Below are positions 53,921 to 62,005 of a DNA stretch of 64,000 nucleotides, piece by piece. The translations under genes were made by a program, and so were the position numbers. This DNA comes from Nocardia sputorum (GTDB taxonomy: Bacteria > Actinomycetota > Actinomycetes > Mycobacteriales > Mycobacteriaceae). Each line of letters opens with the position of its first letter. The stretch's first letter is position 1. The stretch is taken from contig NZ_AP026978.1 of assembly GCF_027924405.1 (NCBI RefSeq), positions 1,116,001 through 1,180,000 on the forward strand, written 5' to 3'. Under the pieces are notes generated by a model, which made no database searches, was not told where the DNA came from, and saw only the letters and a list, made by a program, of their open reading frames with translations.

Positions 53921-54091
53921 GGCGTTTGGCATTCCTTCGTTCGATGACACCGGGAATGGCGTCGAATCGACGGTAGGTCCGCCTCGTGCGGGGTGACAAT
54001 TACCTCGGGGGTAAGCACGCCGGTCTGGAAACGACCGCAGCCGCCGGTCCCGGGAGGAGGTGGGGCCGGCGGCGCGGGTGGCGCAGATGAA

Positions 54092-54262
54092 TTAGCGGCG
54101 GCGCTCCTGCTCGCCGCGCCGGTCGGGCATATCGTTCTTCATGCCCCGACGGCCTTCCATGTCCGTGCCCTCGCGCATGTCCTGCTCTTGGCGCTGTTGC
54201 TGCTGCTGCCTCGGCATCTGCTTCGGCATTTTCTTAGGCGTTTTCTTCGACTTTTCAGTCAT
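54092..54262 (-). CDS. Small basic Gln-rich protein (56 aa)
   Basis: The frame reads MTEKSKKTPKKMPKQMPRQQ and goes on with a Gln/Arg/Met-rich helix to a TAA stop. AAAGGA and GGAG lie before the ATG. Lys and Arg dominate, so it may bind nucleic acid. It was missed by a size cutoff and I do not recognise it. The opposite strand has a longer frame of Leu/His-rich sequence, which is its antisense shadow. Confidence 0.5.
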   Translation of the reverse strand: MTEKSKKTPKKMPKQMPRQQQQQRQEQDMREGTDMEGRRGMKNDMPDRRGEQERRR

Positions 54263-54750
54263 CTCCACACGGTCCTTTCCGGGGGATTGATATTCGCCTA
54301 ACGAACATACGATAGCGAGCGGGTATGACCTCCGGAAGGGGAATTGAAAAATATGGCTATGAGCGGCCAGCTCGGGACATATGCCCAGGTAGGGGCGCTT
54401 ATGGACCTGGATTTTAATAACAAATAAGACTCGGATCTACCTTGCGTAGGAGTTTCCTGCTACGGCCTGTGTCAAGGCTCGGAACAAACTCGGCGGACGG
54501 GTGGACGTTAGTTCGATATCGCTTGATCAGGCACTGTCGGCATATCCTGCGTCGAATTCAATTCTGCTGTCGCGGGGCCGGGCATGCGATGGAAGCGGCA
54601 CTACCGTGACGAACGAAACACGCTGCGATAACACGAGTTTCGCTGCACGTCGGCGATGTGTCCGCACAGGTAGCGCATGCCCTGTGCGCGCCGTGGTCGC
54701 TGTAAGATCAAGTGGCGCAATTCATTCCGCTGTCCTGCTGCTACGAGGGC
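54263..54750. other. Intergenic region, no gene seen
   Basis: This 490-bp stretch is lower in GC than its surroundings, with an AT-rich part around 54340-54440. Several start codons occur but no frame with coding bias follows. The promoter of the small basic protein is probably near 54270-54330. No riboswitch or repeat was recognised. Confidence 0.4.
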
Positions 54751-56493
54751 TCAGTGGTGCAGCGGCAGGAATTCGACGATCGTGCCGTCCTCGGCGCCGG
54801 GCGGAACGACGACCAGGCCGTCGCGGTCGACGAGGCCCCCCAGATGTGCCGTACGGATCGCCGGGTCGCCGATCCAGCCGCCTTCGTCGGCGGCGCGAGC
54901 CGGAACGATGCGCGGCACCGGTGCGGCGATCTCCGCGGCGTTGTGCAGCGGCCCGCGCAGCGGGCGGGCGGGGGAGGCGCCGGTGCGGCCCTCGACGATC
55001 GCGGGCGCGAGCGCCAGCAGCGTCGCGACCGCGGCGAAGGGGTTGCCGGGCAGGCCGAGCACCGTGGTGCCGGAGCGGAGCTGGGCGACGACGGTGGAAC
55101 CGCCGGGGCGCAGCCGCAGTCGTGGCACCACGATCTCGGCTCCGGCGCGGGCCAAGGCGGCGCGGAGCTGGTCGGCCGCCCCGCCGCCGGTCGCGCCGAC
55201 GATCGTCAGCAGGTCGCAATCCGGCGCGACGGTCAGAACCTCGTCGAAGCCGTGCGGGGTGTCGCGCAGGTGCACCCGATCGGTGGTGCGAATACCGCAC
55301 CAGGACAACAGATCCGGGAGGATAGGGCCGATCGAGTCGCGCGTCTGCCCCGCCTGCAGCGGTCCCTCGCTGCGGATCTCGTCACCCGTCATGACGATGC
55401 GCGCGCGTACCGGGCCGCGCACCGGCGCTGCGGTGACCTCGACGCTGGCGGCCGCGGAGATCAGCGCCGCCGTCACCGGCGTGCCTTCCGGCGCGACCGG
55501 ATCACCGGCCTCCCGGTCCTCGCCGCGGCGGCGGATGTCGTCGCGCAGCGGGGTGTCCGGCAGGCGGTAGAGCGTGTCGTCGGCGACATGCGCGAATTCG
55601 TCGCGCAGCACGCTTGTGGTGCCGTCGGGGACGTGCGCGCCCGTGGCGATGCGCACCGCCTCGCCGGGCAGCAACCCCACCGGTCGCCGCCCGCCCGCGA
55701 AACCGATGTCGCGGCGCAGGCGCCACGGCCCATCGCCCGCTATCGCGTAGCCGTCCATCGCCGAGACGTCGAAACGGGGCAGCGGACCGGCGGCCGTCAG
55801 CGGGCCCGCGAGCGCGGCGCCGAGCACCGAACGCAGATCGGCTTCGTACGCGGTGAGCCGGGAAAGCCTGTCGCGCAGCATGGCTCGCGCCTCGGCGAGA
55901 TCCAGCGGCGGCTGCTGCCGGGGCGCGTCGACCGCCGCCCTGGCCTGCCGCACCTGCTCCTCGGTGTCGCAGTCGCCCACGCCGGAGAGCGGAATGATCG
56001 CGGCTGCGGCCGGTATCAGCGCCTTCATCGGCTGATTGACCAGCGCGCCGAGTTCGTCCAGCGCCGCGGCCAGCGCGGAGCGCCGCCATACCCCGATCAG
56101 GTACTGCGGCCGCCCCGACTCGTCGGCCGCGAACACCGCGTCGGCGCCGGATTCGGTGGCATGCCGGATCAGCTCGGTCACCGCCCACGGCGACAGGAAC
56201 GGCAGGTCGGCGGCGAGCACCACCACCAGCGGGGCGGCGGACCCGAGCGCCCGCAGGCCGGTCTCGATCGCCGCCACCGGACCCGAACCGGGCGGCACCT
56301 CGCGGACCTGGATGATCTCCGTCGCCAGCTCGGGCCGGTGCGGTCCCACCACCGCCGTCTGCTCGCACGAGGCCACGGCGGCGAGCGCCACCTCGAGCAT
56401 GGATCGGCCGCCGATGACGATGGCCGGTTTGTCCACGCCGCCCATCCGGCTGGCCCGGCCGCCCGCGAGCACGATCGCGTCGGCGGCGGTCAC
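54751..56493 (-). CDS. mobA-moeA: MobA-MoeA fusion for molybdenum cofactor synthesis
   Basis: The 580-residue protein joins an N-terminal MobA nucleotidyltransferase (residues about 1-190; AIVLAGGRASRMGGVDKPAI and VVVLAADLPFLSP) to MoeA (about 200-580; FDVSAMDGYAIAG, VRIATGAHVPDGTTSV, VMTGDEI, GLPGNPFAAVATLLAL). MoeA inserts molybdate into molybdopterin and MobA adds GMP to make the bis-MGD form that NarG needs. It starts at GTG. The fusion would let both steps occur on one protein. Confidence 0.9.
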   Translation of the reverse strand: MTAADAIVLAGGRASRMGGVDKPAIVIGGRSMLEVALAAVASCEQTAVVGPHRPELATEIIQVREVPPGSGPVAAIETGLRALGSAAPLVVVLAADLPFLSPWAVTELIRHATESGADAVFAADESGRPQYLIGVWRRSALAAALDELGALVNQPMKALIPAAAAIIPLSGVGDCDTEEQVRQARAAVDAPRQQPPLDLAEARAMLRDRLSRLTAYEADLRSVLGAALAGPLTAAGPLPRFDVSAMDGYAIAGDGPWRLRRDIGFAGGRRPVGLLPGEAVRIATGAHVPDGTTSVLRDEFAHVADDTLYRLPDTPLRDDIRRRGEDREAGDPVAPEGTPVTAALISAAASVEVTAAPVRGPVRARIVMTGDEIRSEGPLQAGQTRDSIGPILPDLLSWCGIRTTDRVHLRDTPHGFDEVLTVAPDCDLLTIVGATGGGAADQLRAALARAGAEIVVPRLRLRPGGSTVVAQLRSGTTVLGLPGNPFAAVATLLALAPAIVEGRTGASPARPLRGPLHNAAEIAAPVPRIVPARAADEGGWIGDPAIRTAHLGGLVDRDGLVVVPPGAEDGTIVEFLPLHH

Positions 56494-56575
56494 ACGCCAC
56501 GACCTCGAGCTAGGTACACCATGGCGGCCATGCTAATTCGTCATCGCCCGGAAGCCGGGCAGCGGACGGCCTCGA

Positions 56576-57331
56576 TCAGGCGTTCGACCAGAAGCGGGCC
56601 GGTGGCAGCAGCCGGAACTCGTTGCGTTCCGGGTCGGCGAGGACCAGATCGGTGTCCCGCTCCGGCGCCGGGGCGCCCCGGTCGACCGTCGTCGCGCCCG
56701 CGGCGTGCAGCCGGGCCACCTCGGCGGCCCGGTCGTCGGCCGGGAACGAAGTGAGATCCAGGCGCAGTCTGGTCCGGCCGGACCCCGCGTCGGGGGTGCG
56801 CACGAACTCCAGCCAGGAGCCCAGGCCGGTCGGTGAACGCAGCCCGGCCAGCCGCTCGCCGCGCCGGGTGGTCGGCCAGCCGGTGGCGGCCGACCAGAAC
56901 TCGGCGAGGCGCTGCGGGTCGCGCGTGTCGACCACGACCGCGGCGACGGCTCCGGTGTCCACGTACTCCTCCCTGGGTTCGAGCACGCAGAACTCGTTGC
57001 CCTCCGGGTCGGCGAGCACGGCCCACGGCACCGTGCCTTGGCCGATGTTCACCGATCGCGCGCCCAGGGCGAGCGCCCGGTCCACCTGGGTGCGCTGGTG
57101 GTCCAGCGAGCGGGTGGCCAGATCGAGGTGCAGGCGGTTCTTGCCGACCTTGGCCCGCATCGCGGGCAGGAAGGTGAGCGCCAGTTCGCCGCCGTCGGCG
57201 TCGGGGGACGCGACGTTCACCTCGTCGGGGCGGTCCAGGGTCACGCTCCAGCCGAGCAGTTCGGCCCAGAAATCCGCGACCGGACGCGGCCGGTCGGCAT
57301 CGAACACGACGCATGCCAGGCGGGTGGGCAT
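56576..57331 (-). CDS. Two-domain VOC/glyoxalase-like protein
   Basis: The 251-residue protein has two VOC half-domains: LACVVFDADRPRPVADFWAE with VLADPEGNEFCVLEP, and VVVDTRDPQRLAEFWSAATG with VLADPERNEFRLLPP. The NEF motif at the end of each half is typical of the actinobacterial glyoxalase-like subfamily of unknown substrate. It is probably cytosolic and transcribed alone, downstream of the alkyltransferase-like gene. Confidence 0.88.
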   Translation of the reverse strand: MPTRLACVVFDADRPRPVADFWAELLGWSVTLDRPDEVNVASPDADGGELALTFLPAMRAKVGKNRLHLDLATRSLDHQRTQVDRALALGARSVNIGQGTVPWAVLADPEGNEFCVLEPREEYVDTGAVAAVVVDTRDPQRLAEFWSAATGWPTTRRGERLAGLRSPTGLGSWLEFVRTPDAGSGRTRLRLDLTSFPADDRAAEVARLHAAGATTVDRGAPAPERDTDLVLADPERNEFRLLPPARFWSNA

Positions 57332-57385
57332 GGATCAACGGTACTGGCCGCCATTGCGGCAGGGAGGAATTTCGGTAACGGGCGC

Positions 57386-57697
57386 TCACGCACCCGGGAG
57401 ATCGGGCAACGGGAAGCGCGCGGCGCGCAGGTCGACACGTCCGTCCCGGATCGGCACGCCCTCCTCGGCGAGCAGGCGCAACTGGCGATGGGCCAGGTGC
57501 GCGGCGGGTCTGCCGCTCGCGCCGAGCACGCGATGCCAGGGCAGGTCGGCCGAGTCGGTGCGCATGATCCAGCCCACCGTGCGTGGTGTGGACAGCCCGG
57601 CGGCCGCGGCGATGTCGCCGTAGGTGACCACCCGGCCGGGCGGCACCGCCGCCACCAGGGCGCGCACCTGCTCGATCTGGGCGTCGGTGGTCGGCAT
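57386..57697 (-). CDS. Alkyltransferase-like protein (ATL)
   Basis: The 103-residue protein is the DNA-binding part of O6-methylguanine methyltransferase (GRVVTYGDIAAAAGLSTPRT, VGWIMRTDSADLPWHRVLGA). The active PCHR motif is replaced by PWHR, so it has no alkyl-acceptor Cys and is an ATL that binds O6-alkylguanine and recruits nucleotide excision repair. ATG 57697 gives the normal length. It lies beside the hydrolase and adnAB. Confidence 0.9.
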   Translation of the reverse strand: MPTTDAQIEQVRALVAAVPPGRVVTYGDIAAAAGLSTPRTVGWIMRTDSADLPWHRVLGASGRPAAHLAHRQLRLLAEEGVPIRDGRVDLRAARFPLPDLPGA

Positions 57698-57701
57698 CGG
57701 C

Positions 57702-58478
57702 TCAGAGCACCGAGCGCACCAGCTCACCGGTCTGCGCCGGATACGCCTGGGCGACCATGTGATCGCAGTTCCATTCGAGCACGGTCAGGTTGGCGCCCAT
57801 GTGCTCGGTGAGCGCCGCGCGGAACTCCGGCGTGACGAACGGCGGGTGCACTTTCATCGCCTGCACCAGCACGGTCGGCAGGTCGGCGGGCGGCAGCACC
57901 CAGTGCCGGGCCAGCTGGCCCCAGTAGGAGTTGACCGCGGGCAAGCTCATCCGCCAGCCGAAGCGCCCGTCCGCCGTGGGCATCAGATGTTCGTCGAGTT
58001 CGGCTTCGAGCAACCGCGGCTCGACATCGCCCCAGCCGGTGTCCAGTTTGTCCTGGCGCGCGTGCTCGACGCTGTCGTAGTCGGCCGAGACCAGGGTGGA
58101 CAGCGCGATCTCGTTGAGCCATTCCGGTTCCAGCGCGATGGCCGGATCCAGCAGCACCAGCTTGCGCACCAGGTCGGGATGCCGATGCGCCAGGTGCAGC
58201 GCGCACGCGCCGCCGAAGGAGTGCGCGACCACCACCACCGGGCCGTCGGCCTCCGCGGTGACCAGCTCGACCAGGTCCTCGACGATGGTTTCGAAGTTCC
58301 ACGGCGGCAGCGAGGTGGAGCGCCCGTGCCCGCGCAGATCGGGTGCGAGGACCCGGACGTCGGGCAGGTGCCGGGTGGCCAGGTCTTCCCAGCGTTTGCC
58401 GTGACCGGTCACACCGTGCAGGGCGAGCACCACCGGTCCCGTCGTCGGACCGAACCGATGGACATTCAAGACAGACAC
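57702..58478 (-). CDS. Alpha/beta hydrolase (LipV-like)
   Basis: The 258-residue protein has the hydrolase fold: LALHGVTGHGKRWEDLATRH with the oxyanion region, DLRGHGRS, nucleophile VVAHSFGGACALHL, and a late His in NCDHMVAQA. It starts at GTG 58478 and ends 4 bp before the alkyltransferase-like gene. Gene order next to an MGMT-like gene and adnAB matches what I recall of M. tuberculosis lipV. Esterase activity is likely; the substrate is unknown. Confidence 0.88.
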   Translation of the reverse strand: MSVLNVHRFGPTTGPVVLALHGVTGHGKRWEDLATRHLPDVRVLAPDLRGHGRSTSLPPWNFETIVEDLVELVTAEADGPVVVVAHSFGGACALHLAHRHPDLVRKLVLLDPAIALEPEWLNEIALSTLVSADYDSVEHARQDKLDTGWGDVEPRLLEAELDEHLMPTADGRFGWRMSLPAVNSYWGQLARHWVLPPADLPTVLVQAMKVHPPFVTPEFRAALTEHMGANLTVLEWNCDHMVAQAYPAQTGELVRSVL

Positions 58479-58541
58479 CGGTCCATTCTGACCTGCGCCG
58501 CGATCGGCCGCAGCGCTGGTCGGGCGGAGGCGTGTACCGGC

Positions 58542-61500
58542 GTGTCGGTCGTGTCTGTTGCAATAGCCCGCGTGGTGCGATCGGATGGCGCGGTGCGACT
58601 GGTTCGCCGGAACGTGGTGGCGCCCCGGCCGCGAGACTGGGGCGCCGACGTTCGCGCGCTGCTGGACGCCGCGGCCGAGGCCGGTCCCGCACGTCCCGGA
58701 TGGCGGCCCTGGCAGGTGCTCGGCGGGCCCGGCACGGGCAAGACCGCCCTGCTGGTCGATCTCGCCGCCGAGCGCATCGCGGCCGGAGCCGACCCGGAAT
58801 CCGTGCTGGTACTGGCCCATTCGAAGCAGGCGGCGAGTGCCGTGCGCGACGCCATCACCACGCGGCTGAGCGGACCCGAGCCCGGCGCCGAGGGCGGTGT
58901 GCCCGGCGCCACACGAGAACCGTTGGTGTGCACCCTGCACTCCTACGCCTTCGCTGTGCTGCGCCGACATGCCACGGCGCACGGCAACCCGCCGCCGCGT
59001 CTGCTCACCGGGGCCGAACAGGACGCGGTGCTGCGCGAGATGCTGCGCGGCGATCTCGCCGACATGGCCGACGGCGCGCGCGGATTGTGGCCGGAGCGAC
59101 TGCGGCCCGCGCTCGCGCTCGGCGGGTTCGCCGAGCAGTTGCGCGATCTCATGCTCCGCGCCACCGAACGCGGCATCGGGCCGGAAGACCTGGTGCGGCT
59201 CGGCCGTGAACACGACAAGCCGGAGTGGGTGGCGGCGGGCCGGTTCGCCATCCGCTACGAGCAGACGATGCTGCTGCGCTGGTCGGTCGGGGTCGAGGCG
59301 CCGGAGGCCACCGCGCCCGCGCTGGACGCCGCCGAACTGGTCGGCGCGGCGCTGGACGCGCTGGCCGCCGATCCGAATCTGCTTGCCACCGAACGCGCGA
59401 GGATCAGATACTTGCTGGTCGACGACGCGCAGCACCTGGACCCGCAGGCGGCGATCCTGATCAAGGCCATCGGGCACAGCGCGCGGACCACGGTGATCGC
59501 GGGCGATCCCGATCAAGCCGTCTTCGCCTTCCGCGGGGCGGACGCGCGGTTCGTCGCCGGGCTCGACGTGCCACCCGAGCGGCGCATCGTGCTGCGCGAC
59601 AGTCATCGGTTCAGCGGTCAGGTGGAGCTGGCGGTCGCGCGGATCGCGGCACGGCTGCCGGGCAGTGCGCCGCAGCGCATTCCCGTCCCCGAACACGCCG
59701 ATCCGCGGGAGGACGGCACCGAGGTGCGGGTGCGCGTGCTGGCCACGCCCGCGAAGGAGGCCGCGCTCATCGCCGACCATTTGCGCCGCGCGCATCTCAC
59801 CGGCGGGGTGCCGTGGTCGCGGATGGCGGTGATCGTCCGGTCGGTGCCGCTGTCGCTGGCCCCGCTGCGGCGCGCCTTGCTCGCCGCGGGCGTGCCCGTG
59901 CAGCAGCCCGCGCTGGACACACCGCTGGCGCGCAGGCGGGGCGCGGCCTGGATGCTGCTGTCGCTGCGCGCGGTCCTGGCGGGCGAGGCGGCGCAGCAGG
60001 GCGCCCAGCCCGCGTTCGAACCCGAGGACGCCCTCGACCTGCTGTCCGGACCGCTGGGCGGCGCCGACCAGATCGCCTTGCGCCGGCTGCGGCGCGGCAT
60101 CCGGCGGGCGGTGCTGGAAGCGGTGCGCGCCGGGGCGAGAAGCGGGGAGACCGACGACGATCCGGACCGCGACGACCGCCCCTCCGCGGTGATCCTGCGT
60201 GACCTGCTGATCGGAACCGGCGAACCGGGGATCCTGAACCGGCTCACCGAGGTCGAGGCCGCGCCGCTGCGCCGGGTGCTGGACGCACTGCACCGGGCCC
60301 GCAAGGGGCGCGGGCGCGGTGCGGGTCTGGAAGACGTGCTGTGGGCGCTGTGGACCGGTTCCCGGCTGGAGCGGCGCTGGGTGGCGCAGTCGGAGCGCGG
60401 CGGCGCGGTCGGCATGCAGGCCGATCGCGATCTGGACGCCGCGGTCGCGTTGTTCGACGCGGCCGCCGCTTATGTCGACCGGCTGCCGCGCGCGAGCATC
60501 GAAGGATTCGTCGAATACCTCTCCCAGCAGGAGATTCCGCAGGACGCGGCCCCGCGCACGCTGCCGGGCGAGGCGGTGGCGCTGCTGAGTGCGCACGCCG
60601 CCGCCGGGCGGGAATGGGATGTGGTCGCCGTCGCCGCCGTCCAGGAGGGCATCTGGCCCAACCCGCGTGCTCGCGGCACCCTGCTGCACACCGAGGATTT
60701 GATCGATCTCACCGCCGGCGTGTCCGATGCGGGGGAGTGGGTGAGCCGTGCCGCGCCGATCCTCGCCGAGGAGCGCAGGTTGCTGTTCGTCGCGTGCAGC
60801 CGGGCCCGGCGATCGCTGCTGGTCACCGCCGTGGAGTCGGTCTCGGGCGAACGCGATCTGGTGCCCTCGCGTTTTCTCGCCGAACTGCTCGGCCACGACG
60901 ACGACGGCGAGCCCGGTGCGCTTCCGGTGGTCGATCCCGGCCGCGCCCTGGTGATGCACTCGCTCGTCGCCGAATTGCGCGGCGTCGTCTGCGATCCCGA
61001 GGCCGACCCGGAGCGCAGGCGGCGCGCCGCGCATCAGCTCGCGCGCCTGGCGGACGCTGGCGTGCGCGGCACCCACCCCGACGACTGGTACGGCACCGCC
61101 GACCTCAGCTCCGGGCGTCCACTGTGGACCGAGGACGACGGCGCGGTGGCGCTGTCGCCCTCCACCGTCGAACTGCTGCGCACCTGTCCGCTGCGCTGGG
61201 CGCTGGAACGCCACGGCGGCACCGACGGCGACAATCCGCACGCCGTCAAAGGCAACCTGGTGCACACGCTGGTGCAGGCGCTGGCGGGCAAGGTGCCCGA
61301 GGATCAGGTGCACGCGGCGCTGGATCGCGCCTGGCGGGCGGTGGATCCCGGGACCGGCTGGCATTCCCGCCAGGAGCTGCGCCGCACCGAGGCGATGCTG
61401 GAGACCTTCCTGGCCTGGGTCCGCAACACCCGCGGCGAACTCACCCAGGCCGGCGTCGAGGTGCCGGTGGACTGTGTGCTGCCCGGGCGCACCGAAGACG

Positions 61501-61958
61501 AACGCGCCGTGCGGATCCGCGGCCGCATCGACCGGCTGGAGCGCGACGCGCAAGGCCGATTCGTGATCGTCGACGTGAAGACCGGCAAATCCCCGATCAC
61601 CAAGCAGGCCGCCGTCGATCACGCGCAGCTGGCCACCTATCAGGTGGCGGCCGCCGCGGGCGCTCTCGACGCACCGGCGGAATCCGGCTCCGCCGACGCG
61701 GAAGCAGGCACCGGCGAACCCGGTGGTGCGCGGTTGGTGTACGTCGCGAAGCCGAGCAAGGCGGAGGGCGCTACCCAGCGCATGCAGCCGCCGCTGGACG
61801 CCGAGGCGCTCGAACACTGGCGCGACACCATCCATCAGGCGGCCGCGTCCACTCAGGGCCCCAGTTACCTCGCCATGCGCAACGACGGATGCCGCCACTG
61901 CCCGGTGACGGGCAGCTGCCCCGTGCAGGACCGCGGGAGGCAGGTGACCGACGAGTGA
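58542..61958 (+). CDS. adnA: AdnA helicase-nuclease subunit
   Basis: The 1138-residue protein has an N-terminal UvrD-type helicase with Walker A GGPGTGKTALL (residues 61-71), motif II LLVDDAQHLDPQ, motif III GDPDQAVFAFRGADARF, and later VAAVQEGIWP and FVACSRARRSLLVT. The C-terminal nuclease part carries GRIDRLERDAQGRFVIVDVK followed by TGK, with Cys residues (TCPLRWAL, then CRHCPVTGSCP) that could hold an Fe-S cluster. With AdnB it resects double-strand breaks for repair. GGAGG precedes GTG 58542 by 11 bases. Confidence 0.92.
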   Translation: MSVVSVAIARVVRSDGAVRLVRRNVVAPRPRDWGADVRALLDAAAEAGPARPGWRPWQVLGGPGTGKTALLVDLAAERIAAGADPESVLVLAHSKQAASAVRDAITTRLSGPEPGAEGGVPGATREPLVCTLHSYAFAVLRRHATAHGNPPPRLLTGAEQDAVLREMLRGDLADMADGARGLWPERLRPALALGGFAEQLRDLMLRATERGIGPEDLVRLGREHDKPEWVAAGRFAIRYEQTMLLRWSVGVEAPEATAPALDAAELVGAALDALAADPNLLATERARIRYLLVDDAQHLDPQAAILIKAIGHSARTTVIAGDPDQAVFAFRGADARFVAGLDVPPERRIVLRDSHRFSGQVELAVARIAARLPGSAPQRIPVPEHADPREDGTEVRVRVLATPAKEAALIADHLRRAHLTGGVPWSRMAVIVRSVPLSLAPLRRALLAAGVPVQQPALDTPLARRRGAAWMLLSLRAVLAGEAAQQGAQPAFEPEDALDLLSGPLGGADQIALRRLRRGIRRAVLEAVRAGARSGETDDDPDRDDRPSAVILRDLLIGTGEPGILNRLTEVEAAPLRRVLDALHRARKGRGRGAGLEDVLWALWTGSRLERRWVAQSERGGAVGMQADRDLDAAVALFDAAAAYVDRLPRASIEGFVEYLSQQEIPQDAAPRTLPGEAVALLSAHAAAGREWDVVAVAAVQEGIWPNPRARGTLLHTEDLIDLTAGVSDAGEWVSRAAPILAEERRLLFVACSRARRSLLVTAVESVSGERDLVPSRFLAELLGHDDDGEPGALPVVDPGRALVMHSLVAELRGVVCDPEADPERRRRAAHQLARLADAGVRGTHPDDWYGTADLSSGRPLWTEDDGAVALSPSTVELLRTCPLRWALERHGGTDGDNPHAVKGNLVHTLVQALAGKVPEDQVHAALDRAWRAVDPGTGWHSRQELRRTEAMLETFLAWVRNTRGELTQAGVEVPVDCVLPGRTEDERAVRIRGRIDRLERDAQGRFVIVDVKTGKSPITKQAAVDHAQLATYQVAAAAGALDAPAESGSADAEAGTGEPGGARLVYVAKPSKAEGATQRMQPPLDAEALEHWRDTIHQAAASTQGPSYLAMRNDGCRHCPVTGSCPVQDRGRQVTDE

Positions 61959-62005
61959 GCGCGCCGTCGGTCTCGCCGCGGCCGGTCGCCGGGGCGCCGC
62001 CGTGA
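61955..62005 (+). CDS. 16-codon minicistron linking adnA and adnB
   Basis: GTG 61955 overlaps the adnA stop (GTGA) and this short frame ends in a TGA that overlaps the GTG of adnB (GTGA). The product would be VSAPSVSPRPVAGAPP. It may only relay ribosomes from adnA to adnB, whose own start lacks a strong ribosome site. It may also be chance. Confidence 0.35.
   Translation: MSAPSVSPRPVAGAPP

Noticed and set aside
53993..54301. Plus-strand Leu/His-rich frame
   Set aside because: It is antisense to the small basic protein and its Leu runs come from CAG/CTG repeats read in reverse.
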